Below, in pieces: positions 43,284 through 51,652 of a stretch of 64,000 bases of DNA. The notes below the pieces were generated by a model. The model was given only the letters and a program-made list of their open reading frames with translations. It did not search any database and had not been told where the DNA came from. Position numbers and translations under genes: made by a program. Each line of letters opens with the position of its first letter. Positions within the stretch are counted from its first letter, which is position 1. Origin of the DNA: Bacteroidota bacterium. Lineage in GTDB: Bacteria > Bacteroidota > Bacteroidia > Flavobacteriales > Flavobacteriaceae. The stretch lies in NCBI GenBank assembly GCA_023446155.1, contig JAEXIT010000001.1, forward strand, positions 62,001 to 126,000, in the 5' to 3' direction.

Positions 43284-43583
43284 AAAAGTGGTAACCACTT
43301 TTAACAAATGGGTAACCTTTTTTAACAATTGGGTAACCATAAAAGAACAAAATGGGTAACCTTGTATAAAAAAAATACTACAGAATCTTAAACAAATCGA
43401 TTAAACTTTAACAGTTAGACAAATCTTTATTTAAGGCTAAAAATGAAAGTCACCATTATTCACAAATTTTACGCCCCATTTCCATACCTTTAAAATAATA
43501 TCTATCTTTACCTAAAGAAAGAAGTTCATTAAAATAGCATTAATTAGTTCAAAAAAAATGGTTACCAATTCGGTTACCCATTT
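43284..43583. repeat. six TGGGTAACC-type repeats (putative integrase arm sites)
   Basis: Core GGTAACC or its reverse occurs at 43290-43296 (within the palindrome AAAAGTGGTAACCACTTTT), 43311-43317, 43332-43338 and 43355-43361, all preceded by TGG or TTG. Inverted copies follow at 43560-43566 and 43572-43578 (GGTTACCCAT). The first three are spaced about 21 bp apart, two helical turns. This arrangement is not CRISPR-like and lies 50-340 bp inside the tRNA-Lys remnant. Confidence 0.6.
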
Positions 43584-43620
43584 TTACAACACTAGGAAAA
43601 ACGTGCTTTTCAACGACATA

Positions 43621-43645
43621 ACGTGACCCCAGCCGGGTCACAAAA
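43621..43645 (+). other. putative right attachment site (attR) with tRNA-Lys 3' remnant
   Basis: CCCAGCCGGGTCACAAAA (43628-43645) is identical to the tRNA-Lys 3' end plus first bases downstream at 45350-45367. Only the last part of the tRNA is present here. GTGACCC-CAGCC-GGGTCAC (43623-43641) is a perfect inverted repeat around five bases, the usual form of a tyrosine recombinase core site. The remnant and terminator indicate that an element entered an upstream tRNA-Lys copy and ends here. Confidence 0.6.
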
Positions 43646-43646
43646 G

Positions 43647-43674
43647 AAAAGTCAAACATTAGTTTGACTTTTTT
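43647..43674 (+). terminator. terminator downstream of the tRNA-Lys remnant
   Basis: GTCAAAC/GTTTGAC stem (43651-43668) with loop ATTA, preceded by AAAA and followed by TTTTTT. It is the sibling of the terminator after the intact tRNA-Lys (45367-45394), differing in the loop. Confidence 0.7.
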
Positions 43675-43681
43675 CTTTTAC

Positions 43682-43766
43682 GGCCACGTGGAGAAACTGG
43701 TAGACTCGCCATCTTGAGGGGGTGGTGTCGCAAGACGTATGGGTTCGAATCCCATCGTGGTCACCA
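43682..43766 (+). tRNA. tRNA-Leu(GAG)
   Basis: The sequence folds as a class II tRNA. The acceptor GGCCACG pairs with CGTGGTC. The anticodon stem CCATC/GGTGG holds loop TTGAGGG with anticodon GAG (reads CUC/CUU Leu). A long variable arm follows, then T-arm ATGGG-TTCGAAT-CCCAT. Discriminator A is followed by an encoded CCA (43764-43766). Confidence 0.9.
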
Positions 43767-43809
43767 AATGGTACAAATGTAGATCGGCTACAGTTGTACC
43801 ATTTTTTTT
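43767..43809 (+). terminator. terminator of tRNA-Leu
   Basis: A perfect 10-bp outer stem AATGGTACAA/TTGTACCATT (43767-43776 with 43794-43803), an inner TGTAG/CTACA pair, and a run of T to 43809. Confidence 0.8.
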
Positions 43810-43971
43810 ATCTTCCAATTCTTGGCTGATCAATAATCCAATATTCCCCTTCTGATTACCATACCCAAAATCGGTAATAATCATCAGATAGCTGAATTTA
43901 CAACCGGAAAATTCTTATATTTATACTCAAGGAATCGGCGCAGCTAAAGCGTAAAATTTTATTCATTCACA

Positions 43972-44376
43972 ATGAAAACATCTAAAGAGAATTACCCACT
44001 GACGAGTCTTATTGTTGGTTTTTTGGTATGGCTGGTAGCCACTATATTGTTTCGGATTGCCGGTCAGCATTTTTTTATCGTCGACAATACATTAGTGATG
44101 ATCATTTTATATATCATCCTGATACCCGCATTAGGCTTCGTTGCAACTATGGTTTTTAACAAATTTAAACTAGACCACCTTGAAAGCATAAAATCAGCAG
44201 CCCTTATGGTTTTACCCGGTATGCTATTGGACACCGTATGCGTACAGTTTTTTGAATCTTTCTTTCCCAATATGCCCGAAATCTACAGTAAAACGTTTGC
44301 TTCCTGGCTAATGTTTGCCTATGCTATTGTTTTAATTTTTGGACTTTTAAGAAAGAAACAAGCGACTAAGCTATGA
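43972..44376 (+). CDS. DUF5367 membrane protein
   Basis: The 134-residue protein has four membrane spans (about residues 10-28, 38-62, 76-93 and 106-127) and a conserved start (ENYPLTSLIVGFLVWLVATI), which matches DUF5367. Function unknown. Its stop overlaps the next start by 4 bp (ATGA), so the two are translationally coupled. The first genes after tRNA-Leu outside the proposed element end, they appear to be host genes. Confidence 0.75.
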   Translation: MKTSKENYPLTSLIVGFLVWLVATILFRIAGQHFFIVDNTLVMIILYIILIPALGFVATMVFNKFKLDHLESIKSAALMVLPGMLLDTVCVQFFESFFPNMPEIYSKTFASWLMFAYAIVLIFGLLRKKQATKL

Positions 44377-44885
44377 GAATTGCAATATTTGGTACTCATA
44401 ATGTAGGCAAAACAACATTAGTCGAGGAACTGCTAAAGCATCTTCCTGAGTACGCCTTTGAACCAGAACCGTACCGTCAGCTGGAAGCCTCCGGGTATGA
44501 ATTTTCAGAAAAACCTAGCGTTGAGGATCTTATAGAACAGTTTAATTTTTCAGCCAAACGGATTCCAAAAAGCGAAGACGATGTGCTATTCGACCGTTGC
44601 GTTCTTGACATCTTAGCCTATATTCATGTTCTGGATCCACGTAAGAATATCGAATCCCTCTTTCAAACAGTGCAATCCCTAATTACCGAAATCGACCTTT
44701 TTGTATTTGTTCCGATTGAAAATCCAGATATGATAACCGGACATCAAACCGATTTACCAAAGCTCAGAAGCCGGGTTAACGATTTACTTATTGAATGGAT
44801 TGACGATCTCGGAATAGAAGTGATACAAGTGCGTGGTACCTTATCGAATCGTAGGAATCAGGTACTCGCTGGAATTTCAACGTAG
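44373..44885 (+). CDS. small P-loop NTPase (AAA_28-like)
   Basis: The 170-residue protein has a P-loop GTHNVGKTTLVEELL (residues 7-21) and a later DRCVLD (about 73-78), a pattern seen in NadR-like or AAA_28 nucleotide kinases. A kinase or regulatory NTPase role is likely, without a substrate. Coupled with the DUF5367 gene by a 4-bp overlap. It could also be called an ATP-binding protein of unknown role. Confidence 0.65.
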   Translation: MRIAIFGTHNVGKTTLVEELLKHLPEYAFEPEPYRQLEASGYEFSEKPSVEDLIEQFNFSAKRIPKSEDDVLFDRCVLDILAYIHVLDPRKNIESLFQTVQSLITEIDLFVFVPIENPDMITGHQTDLPKLRSRVNDLLIEWIDDLGIEVIQVRGTLSNRRNQVLAGIST

Positions 44886-45289
44886 TAATCGTATCGTTTA
44901 GAGTTGATCATTCAAAAATTAGCATTTGACAGCTTATTTCGGGAGTCGGCACAAAAAAACAAGTGTATTTTTGCTCGTTTTAAGTAGGATTTTATACTTT
45001 TAAAAGTATGGCAGTCAAAAACCGACAAAAAACATCCTCCCCTCCTGCATCAGTAGTTCTCTTATATTGAAACGGTTAACACCACACAAACTCGCTTTGT
45101 ATATTTTTTCAAAAAATTAACGTCAAAAAAAGCATTTTTTATTAGTTCAAACGAATAAAAATTCCTTTCTTTGCACCCGTTAAAAACAACAAAAGATATC
45201 AAAATATCGGATCGTTGTAATTCAGTAGGAAGCTTTAAAACTTCCGGTTTCACTGATCAAAAAAGAAACAAAACAAACTTTGCATTATA
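44886..45289. other. non-coding region and leader of tRNA-Lys
   Basis: No gene is supported. It contains a 16-bp palindrome ATACTTTTAAAAGTAT (44994-45009), a promoter-like TTTCTTTG at 45166-45173 (one change from TAnnTTTG), and a short hairpin GGAAG/CTTCC (45228-45245) in the leader of tRNA-Lys. The promoter is the likely start of the tRNA transcript, about 115 bp before it. Confidence 0.45.
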
Positions 45290-45362
45290 GACTCGGTAGC
45301 TCAGCTGGTAGAGCACATCACTTTTAATGATGGGGTCCTGGGTTCGAATCCCAGCCGGGTCA
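45290..45362 (+). tRNA. tRNA-Lys(UUU)
   Basis: GACTCGG pairs with CCGGGTC in the acceptor stem. The D-arm GCTC-AGCTGGTA-GAGC, anticodon arm CATCA-CTTTTAA-TGATG with anticodon TTT, and T-arm CTGGG-TTCGAAT-CCCAG are complete. The discriminator is A45362; CCA is not encoded. Its 3' 13 bases plus flank are those duplicated at 43628-43645. Confidence 0.93.
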
Positions 45363-45366
45363 CAAA

Positions 45367-45394
45367 AAAAGTCAAACTTACGTTTGACTTTTTT
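45367..45394 (+). terminator. terminator of tRNA-Lys
   Basis: GTCAAAC/GTTTGAC stem (45371-45388) with loop TTAC, followed by TTTTTT. It is near-identical to 43647-43674. Confidence 0.75.
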
Positions 45395-45437
45395 CGTTTA
45401 TATCCCTCCGAACAAAGTTTTCCTTGATAATAGGTAT

Positions 45438-46112
45438 TCAGCTATTGATCGTTGTTTTATTCAGCAACCGAATATGCTTATCGCAAAAATCACTGAGTGT
45501 CCTGATTTTTATATCCGCTATATCAAATCCTTTATCATCGAAATTTCCGGATTCCGGAACTGCTACCACACTCATACCGGCGCTAAGAGCCGCACGAATG
45601 CCTGATTTTGAATCCTCAAATACAATACATTTCGACGGAACAACATTAAACTCAAGCGCACCTTTTATATAGATGTCGGGACTTGGTTTTCCTTTTTCTA
45701 CAAAATCGGAAGATAGGATACTATCAAAATAATGTGCAATATTCAGCTTGTGAAGCACTCTGGGAATAAGACAATGCGGCGAATTTGTGGCCAACCCTAT
45801 TTTGTAGCCCGATTGTTTAAAATAGTGAAGTAATTCTATAACACCGGGCATCATCACTCCTTTATTGTCAATATGTTCGCCGACAATTCGTATTACATCT
45901 TGCTCAACATCTTTTAAACTTCTATTTTTCCATGGCTGATGGTTGTACCAATATTCGGTTACTCGCTTTGTTGTCATCAAACTTGTTTTACAAGTATGCG
46001 CATCGGTCACCTCAATTCCTAAACTTCCAAAAACTTCCTTTTCAGCAGCTTTCCAAAATGGTTCTGAATTTATCAGTAAACCATCCATATCAAAAAATAC
46101 GGCTTCAAACAT
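45438..46112 (-). CDS. HAD-superfamily phosphatase (hexitol phosphatase / beta-phosphoglucomutase-like)
   Basis: The 224-residue protein has the HAD set: FFDMDGLLINSEP (nucleophile Asp8), LATNSP (about 114), KPSPDIY (about 143-150) and FEDSKSGIRAA (about 167-177). The cap and length place it among small HAD-IA phosphatases such as HxpB/YniC and beta-phosphoglucomutases. The substrate is a sugar phosphate in relatives. It converges with the tRNA-Lys transcript and does not overlap it. A hexitol-phosphatase annotation is the best specific guess. Confidence 0.82.
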   Translation of the reverse strand: MFEAVFFDMDGLLINSEPFWKAAEKEVFGSLGIEVTDAHTCKTSLMTTKRVTEYWYNHQPWKNRSLKDVEQDVIRIVGEHIDNKGVMMPGVIELLHYFKQSGYKIGLATNSPHCLIPRVLHKLNIAHYFDSILSSDFVEKGKPSPDIYIKGALEFNVVPSKCIVFEDSKSGIRAALSAGMSVVAVPESGNFDDKGFDIADIKIRTLSDFCDKHIRLLNKTTINS

Positions 46113-46149
46113 TTAAATTTTATAATTTCATTATACTTAATTCTACTCT

Positions 46150-46674
46150 TTATTTTTTGGATTCATTAGAATAAACCAAACAAATAGAGGACAAATGTAA
46201 TTCATCATGTTGGGATTTCTCCGGTAGTCTTTGAAATCCGTTACGTTCAAAAAAAGAAATGATTGGATTCTCTAAATATTCGTTAATCCATACGCCCTCA
46301 ACACTTTTACAAACAGAAAGACATTTTTCAAAAAGCAACTTTTTTACTTCTTCTTCGGGGTATTTCTTTAGTATTGCAAAATCGGCTATCCGAAGCGCTC
46401 GTTTATCCTCTAAAACAAGAGGTTTTTTACCTTTGGATGTTATTTTAGCATAACCGGCAAGAGTATCATCAACATATACCGTAAGCCATTGATTCGACAT
46501 ACTGTTCATTTCACTTACAAGATATTTTGCGTTGAATTGCGCTCCAATATAGGATTCCATCGTTTTCTGATCCAGAATCGAAGAGAATTTTTCAAGTGCT
46601 AAATCTTTTGTTAGCTGTACGAGCATTCTTGTCCCTTCTTCGGTGGCTATCGTAAATTTTGTGATTATTTTCAT
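46150..46674 (-). CDS. GNAT-family N-acetyltransferase
   Basis: I start at 46674 (MKIITKFTIATEEGTRMLVQ), giving 174 residues; an ATG at 46695 gives seven more. The core (LTVYVDDTLAGYAKITS, RIADFAILKKYPEEEVKKLL and NPIISFFERNGFQRL at about 145-160) is the GNAT fold with its late FFERNGF. The acetyl-CoA loop is less perfect than in many members. The substrate is unknown. It lies just behind the HAD gene on the same strand. Confidence 0.7.
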   Translation of the reverse strand: MKIITKFTIATEEGTRMLVQLTKDLALEKFSSILDQKTMESYIGAQFNAKYLVSEMNSMSNQWLTVYVDDTLAGYAKITSKGKKPLVLEDKRALRIADFAILKKYPEEEVKKLLFEKCLSVCKSVEGVWINEYLENPIISFFERNGFQRLPEKSQHDELHLSSICLVYSNESKK

Positions 46675-46781
46675 ATCTCTTATATTTTTACGCAAATGTA
46701 AATCGCGTTTAAAAAAGATAGGCGATACACATTACACAAGAGTAAGCAGTACAGAAGAATCCAAGCAAAACGGTACCGTTC

Positions 46782-48188
46782 CTATCGCAACCGCTGGCCT
46801 ACTAGCCGTATGGCCTCCATCCGCTTTGGAGAAAAGGTATCGGCAATGACTACCCTGAAATATTTATCAAAGGTATTAGAAAATGAAAAAGTATATCCCG
46901 GCGTAAAGCGTATTCCTATTTTTTCGCACTGGTCGTAAAAGTAATGCATATCGGTCTCATCCGGCATTTTCACCCATAGATTATATCCTCCTGACGGTGT
47001 TGAAATGCTCGTATTTTCAGGAAAATGAGTCGAAATCAAATTGATTGCAGAATATGCATTTTTTGCAAGTTGAATCCTGAACGATCGCACATGACGGTCG
47101 TACGTACTACCTCTCAGCAAACGGTTGATGGTTTCCTGATAGAGCGGGGACACCGTACTTCCCAAAGCAAATTTCACCTGCTCGGCACGCTCCATAAACT
47201 TACCGGCACTAAGCCAACCCAGTCTTATACCGGGCGCCAGTGTTTTCGCATACGAGGAATAGGTCATTACCAATCCGCTGTCATCGAACTTTTTAATCGT
47301 AGTTGGCCTGTGCCCCTGAAAATGCAAATCGCCGTAAATATCATTTTCAATGATTGCAACGTTATGTAACCTGGCAATATTCAATAGTGTTATTTTTTGA
47401 TCATCAGTTAAGATTATCCCAGTAGGATTATGGAAATTGGGCGTCACAATAACTGCCTTAACGGGATTTTTTTCACACGCTTTTCTAAAGAAGTCTGTGT
47501 CAAATCCATTCTTCGGATCGGTAGGAATTTCGATTACTTTTAGTTTCAGAACCCTTATGACCTCCAGTACCGAAAACACACAAGGGCTTTCTACCGCTAT
47601 TACGTCTCCTGCATCACAAACCGCTGCCAATGCGATATACAACGCTTGCAAAGCACCGTCTGTAATCATCAGTTCATCCGGATTGATCACCGTTTCATAA
47701 GTCGCGGCACGCTTAGCGATATTGTCCTTTAGCTCTAGCAGTCCATTTGAAGGATAATAGCGTAATAATCCTGCGGCCTGCTCTCTTATCACCTGCTGCA
47801 TCGTGCGCAACAACAGTTTCTGCGGGATCAGCAGATCGCCGGGAGCCGCTACATTGAATTCGGATATCTTTCTTCCCATCTTAAGCGAAGTGGTGAGCGC
47901 AAGATGGTTCTTAAAAATAGCATCCCTGACTATCGGGCCGTGTTTGGTTCGTAAAACCTCGTGGTCTGTCGCCGGTCTGTTACTCACATAATAGCCCGAT
48001 TTTGGCACACTCGCTACCAACCCACTTATTATAAGGTATTCATAGCCATTCTGCACAGTACTGATACTGATACGGTACTGTTCCCGTATTTCGCGTACCG
48101 AAGGTAGTTTCTGTCCTGGCTTGAAAATCCCCTCTCTGATATTCTTTTCAATTACGTTAGTAAATACCTCAAATTTATACGACTTCAT
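46782..48188 (-). CDS. MocR-type regulator (GntR HTH fused to PLP aminotransferase fold)
   Basis: The 468-residue protein has an N-terminal GntR winged helix (residues about 5-70, LPSVREIREQYRISISTVQNG) and an aminotransferase fold (about 105-468). The PLP lysine lies in SSYAKTLAPGIRLGW (about 305-320). MocR proteins use PLP compounds as effectors and usually control a divergent gene; here the divergent neighbour is an MFS exporter, with four CTGTAT-type repeats between them. Confidence 0.88.
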   Translation of the reverse strand: MKSYKFEVFTNVIEKNIREGIFKPGQKLPSVREIREQYRISISTVQNGYEYLIISGLVASVPKSGYYVSNRPATDHEVLRTKHGPIVRDAIFKNHLALTTSLKMGRKISEFNVAAPGDLLIPQKLLLRTMQQVIREQAAGLLRYYPSNGLLELKDNIAKRAATYETVINPDELMITDGALQALYIALAAVCDAGDVIAVESPCVFSVLEVIRVLKLKVIEIPTDPKNGFDTDFFRKACEKNPVKAVIVTPNFHNPTGIILTDDQKITLLNIARLHNVAIIENDIYGDLHFQGHRPTTIKKFDDSGLVMTYSSYAKTLAPGIRLGWLSAGKFMERAEQVKFALGSTVSPLYQETINRLLRGSTYDRHVRSFRIQLAKNAYSAINLISTHFPENTSISTPSGGYNLWVKMPDETDMHYFYDQCEKIGIRFTPGYTFSFSNTFDKYFRVVIADTFSPKRMEAIRLVGQRLR

Positions 48189-48402
48189 CTGTATTGGTTA
48201 TTTTCACTAAAACTACATCTGTATTACAAATTTAATACTTTTAGTTTCGGGAAAGCAAAGAAATGGTATTAAGTAAAAATATCAATACTCCCATAGCAGT
48301 CCTTGTTTAAAGTAATAACTGTATCGGTTAAACAGTCAGATTCTGTACCGACAGCATTCTAAAATTCTTTATTTCCTTTGTTGCGCTAAATTATTCAATC
48401 CG
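48189..48402. promoter_or_regulatory. MocR operator region between the regulator and the MFS gene
   Basis: Four direct repeats with core CTGTA occur: CTGTATTGGTT (48189-48199), CTGTATTACAA (48219-48229), CTGTATCGGTTA (48319-48330) and CTGTACCGACA (48343-48353). The pairs are spaced 30 and 24 bp. A possible -7 box TTCCTTTG lies at 48373-48380 ahead of the MFS gene. Direct-repeat operators are known for MocR regulators. Confidence 0.5.
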
Positions 48403-49611
48403 ATGAATCCCCATAAAACAACTCAAAATACTATTTCCTCATTGGAAACCCCCTCTCCTTCATTGTCCCTGGTCGTAATTTTATCACTGGGCACTTTTAT
48501 CGTTTTCTTTCAGGGATTTATGGTGGCCCCGATTTTACCACAACTCTCCTCGCTATTCCACATATCTGTCCGGCATGTGAGTTTTATTGAACCGGCCTAT
48601 TTAATTAGCTATGGTTTTTCCACCTTACTATACGCTCCTTTATCAGATCGGTATGGACGGTTTCCGGTAATTATATTCTCCATTAGTGGTTTTATATTGC
48701 TGACTGCCTGTACCGGTTTTGTAAATAACATAAACCAGATGCTCCTACTTAGATCATTAACAGGGTTTATAGCCGGCGGAGTGGCACCAACAACAATTGG
48801 CTGGATTGGAGATCGGTTTCCTTACGAAAAACGGGGACATGCCCTGGGAATATTTTTTGGCTTTATGGCCGGTGGTACGGCGTTTGGTTCCAGCTCGGGT
48901 GCGTTTCTAACAGCTTTCCTGGGATGGAAAATGCTATTTTGGATTGTTGCATTGATAGGGCTATTGATTTTGGCGATCCTATTGATAAACCATAAGAACT
49001 TTACACAAGAGCCGGTTAAGGCCCCATTCGGCTTAAAAAACACTATTACTGCCTACAAGAATATCCTTGTCTTACCAAGAGGTTGGCGAACCTATATGTT
49101 TGTGCTTTTCAATTCAATGTTTCACAGTGGAGTATTTGCATGGGCGGGTTATTTCTTTTTCAAAAACTATCATTTGAGCGAAAAAGGTATTGGTCTGGCA
49201 TTACTCGGCTATGGAATCCCGGGGCTGCTTCTGGGACCTTTTTTAGGCAAGCTTGCAGACCGATATGGCCGCAACCGGATTATTCCGATTGGCATCTGCG
49301 TCGGCGCACTTTCGGCTTTTTTGCTGGGTATGCACTATACGCTGTTTTTTTCCTGCCTATTCATCGCTACCTTGTCACTCGGATTTGATATGACGCATCC
49401 TCTTTTCGCGGCAATTATTACCACACTTTCCCGGCAAAAAGGTGTTGCAATCGGCTTATTTGCCTTTGTCATGTTTATGGGCTACGGATTGGGAAGTTTG
49501 GTATTTAGCCTTATCGTCAATTTAGGACTTAATGAAAGCTTTAAACTGTTCGGCCTGATAGCTGCTCTGGGTGCTGTGTTGTCTGTTTTTGTTTTTAAAA
49601 ATGAAAAATAA
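48403..49611 (+). CDS. MFS transporter
   Basis: The 402-residue protein has twelve predicted spans. The motif-A-like loops APLSDRYGRFPVI (about residues 73-85) and GKLADRYGRNRII (about 282-294) mark the two halves, each between the second and third spans. The family moves small solutes by proton exchange in the inner membrane. Drug or sugar efflux is likely, controlled by the divergent MocR regulator. The substrate cannot be assigned. Confidence 0.87.
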   Translation: MNPHKTTQNTISSLETPSPSLSLVVILSLGTFIVFFQGFMVAPILPQLSSLFHISVRHVSFIEPAYLISYGFSTLLYAPLSDRYGRFPVIIFSISGFILLTACTGFVNNINQMLLLRSLTGFIAGGVAPTTIGWIGDRFPYEKRGHALGIFFGFMAGGTAFGSSSGAFLTAFLGWKMLFWIVALIGLLILAILLINHKNFTQEPVKAPFGLKNTITAYKNILVLPRGWRTYMFVLFNSMFHSGVFAWAGYFFFKNYHLSEKGIGLALLGYGIPGLLLGPFLGKLADRYGRNRIIPIGICVGALSAFLLGMHYTLFFSCLFIATLSLGFDMTHPLFAAIITTLSRQKGVAIGLFAFVMFMGYGLGSLVFSLIVNLGLNESFKLFGLIAALGAVLSVFVFKNEK

Positions 49612-49749
49612 TTCTCAAAGCTTCGAAAACAGACTGGATTCATCTTTTTCAAACACCAAACAAAATGCACGAAAAAACATGACGAAAATCACATCACTGC
49701 CCAGTAGCTTTCACTACATTTGATTTATTACATTTTAAAAAGTTTTATC

Positions 49750-49953
49750 ATGAAAGGAAAAACAGACAAGATACCTGCAAAATTGTGCTATGAACATGTT
49801 GGTGGTAAACTTGGAAACTTACTCCTGAAACAATTTGTTGCCAATGGCTGGCTGGCTAAGGAGACCCCCGAAGACAAGAACTTCTATGTTACCGAAAAAG
49901 GAATTATTGAATTCGAAAAAATTGGTATTGACGTAGCACAAATAAACACTTGA
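49750..49953 (+). CDS. small protein resembling an ArsR regulator C-terminal domain
   Basis: I start at 49750 (MKGKTDKIPAKLCYEHVGGK), giving 67 residues; a frame from 49720 adds unsupported residues. The CYEHVGGKLGNLLLKQF and YVTEKGIIEFEKIGID motifs are those of the C-terminal domain found after the HTH in some ArsR-like regulators. The HTH itself is absent, so it appears to be a stand-alone domain. The role is unknown. It lies alone between the MFS gene and the S41 peptidase. Confidence 0.5.
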   Translation: MKGKTDKIPAKLCYEHVGGKLGNLLLKQFVANGWLAKETPEDKNFYVTEKGIIEFEKIGIDVAQINT

Positions 49954-50023
49954 TGCTATAATTAGCGTGGATAATTCCGTCATTTTTTCCAGCTTTTGCC
50001 TCAATGGTTCGGCGCCCGTTTCT

Positions 50024-51457
50024 TTATTTTTCCGTTTCAATTTTTCGTATTACAAAATCCATTTGTCTATCAAAGCCTGTTTTTAAATCGTCTGCTTGGA
50101 GCGGTATTTCGACGTCGGGTTTTATGCCTTTGGGATCATTTCTAAAATTTGGAGTTTTCATTTTGTACTGAAAAATAGGTATCCATACCAATGTTTTAGA
50201 ATAAGGCAAAACAAATGCCCGACCACCAGCATTACTATAATTGCTTCCTTGTGAATATTCGCCGTAAAATTTTCCAATTTTATATTCCCGCAGTAAGGCC
50301 ACTAAATGTCCTGTGGTGGAAAAACAACCGCCATTGATCAAAACACTAACTTGTCCTTTGTAAAAATTGGATTTGTGCTGTTGTTTTTTAAACCACCAAT
50401 CATCATCAGCGCTACCGGTTGCCGTGTTGCAATTTAGTCCGTTTATTCGCTTCGTTTCCGCTACATTTATTTCTTCAATGTTTTCGGGATATTGTGCATA
50501 ATGCTTCCAGTTTTTCACACTATTGTACTTGGCACCCACATAATCAAAATAGTAATAGGGTTGATCAATGAGATACGAAAACAGATAATTGGCTATTTCC
50601 GCAGCTCCACCGCCGTTATCGCGTAAATCAAGGATTAGATTTTTAGTCTTCAGACTGTCGAGCTTACCGAAAAAAACATCCAATTGTTTTTGTGCCACCT
50701 TTCTATCGGCTTCATTATAACCATTTGCAAAGGAATGAAATTGGAGAACCGCAATTTTATCGTCTCTAATTTCAGTGGTCAAAGGAGGAATGTTTTTGGA
50801 GGTGCTTTTTGTAAAGCTATCAAAAGGAATTCCATTGAATACTACTTTCTGTTTTTGGTTATCCTTACCTACGAATACCACTTCAAATTTCTCACTTTGG
50901 TCGTATATAAAATAATAAAAAGGGAAATTCTTAAATTTCGTATTTAATCCGGTTTCATTGTTGCCTTCCAGATGAATATATTTTTTGATATCCGCTACTA
51001 CAGACTGAATCTCTTTTCCGTTTATCGAAAGAATTTGTAAGCCGGTATAACTCTTGTGTTCCTTTGTCGAACGATCAAAATAATAATTCGTTCCAATCTG
51101 ATAAATACAAAATGGAAAAACGGGTTTTTCGTTTAATAATGCTGTAATTTCCCCTCTGTCAACGGTGGTATGTCCATCTTTGATTTTTGCCATCAGTGTG
51201 GCCGTGAGTTTGTAATAATCGACAATAGAAAGATCGCCTTTGATGGAACTCTTCAACTCTAAATAAGTCTGGTCAAATTCTTTTTTTGAACAAAACATAA
51301 ACTGCCCCGGATGAATCGTATTGGTCAGGTTATAGAGCTCCGTAAATTCTGCAGTAATACTATCTTTTTTCAACTTTCTATCGAGCAATGGATCATGCTG
51401 TCCACAGCTGAAATGGATGGCAAAAAATAAAAACGGAACTAGTATTTTAAAATTCAT
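50024..51457 (-). CDS. S41-family peptidase
   Basis: The 477-residue protein has a signal sequence or lipoprotein start (FAIHFSCG with Cys19), a PDZ-like N-terminal part (LQILSINGKEI at about 155-165) and the S41 core. This includes NLILDLRDNGGGAAEIANYL (about 270-290), NGGCFSTTGH with the presumed catalytic Ser (about 370-378), and GEYSQGSNYSNAGG after it. S41 peptidases cleave near the C-terminus of misfolded or tagged proteins in the periplasm. The substrate is unknown. Confidence 0.82.
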   Translation of the reverse strand: MNFKILVPFLFFAIHFSCGQHDPLLDRKLKKDSITAEFTELYNLTNTIHPGQFMFCSKKEFDQTYLELKSSIKGDLSIVDYYKLTATLMAKIKDGHTTVDRGEITALLNEKPVFPFCIYQIGTNYYFDRSTKEHKSYTGLQILSINGKEIQSVVADIKKYIHLEGNNETGLNTKFKNFPFYYFIYDQSEKFEVVFVGKDNQKQKVVFNGIPFDSFTKSTSKNIPPLTTEIRDDKIAVLQFHSFANGYNEADRKVAQKQLDVFFGKLDSLKTKNLILDLRDNGGGAAEIANYLFSYLIDQPYYYFDYVGAKYNSVKNWKHYAQYPENIEEINVAETKRINGLNCNTATGSADDDWWFKKQQHKSNFYKGQVSVLINGGCFSTTGHLVALLREYKIGKFYGEYSQGSNYSNAGGRAFVLPYSKTLVWIPIFQYKMKTPNFRNDPKGIKPDVEIPLQADDLKTGFDRQMDFVIRKIETEK

Positions 51458-51652
51458 GATCGGGTTAGTATTACCTTGGCTTAATTATTTGTGGAATGCT
51501 GTCTAACAACCAAATGTATGTATTGTCTTACTATGTTCCAAATGTAATGCCACTAATCCGGGCTTTGTTTTACTTTTAAGCCGATATATTGTGATCCGGC
51601 TGAAAATGGCCTTTTCAAATAAAAAGTAAATCAAATCGATTTACGAAAAACA

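Larger units (their letters stand above)
43255..43681. other. end region of the element: repeats, attachment remnant and terminator
   Basis: No gene is present. This 427-bp region holds six TGGGTAACC-type repeats (43284-43583), the tRNA-Lys 3' remnant with the direct-repeat core (43628-43645), and a tRNA-type terminator (43647-43674). The three are listed separately. Together they read as an ICE attachment end. Confidence 0.6.

Noticed and set aside
43284..43583. CRISPR array
   Set aside because: The repeat unit is only 7-10 bp, occurs in both orientations, the spacers are irregular and no cas genes are in the window.
43678..43884. Minus-strand ORF of 68 residues over tRNA-Leu
   Set aside because: It is antisense to a clear tRNA and its terminator; the frame is accidental.
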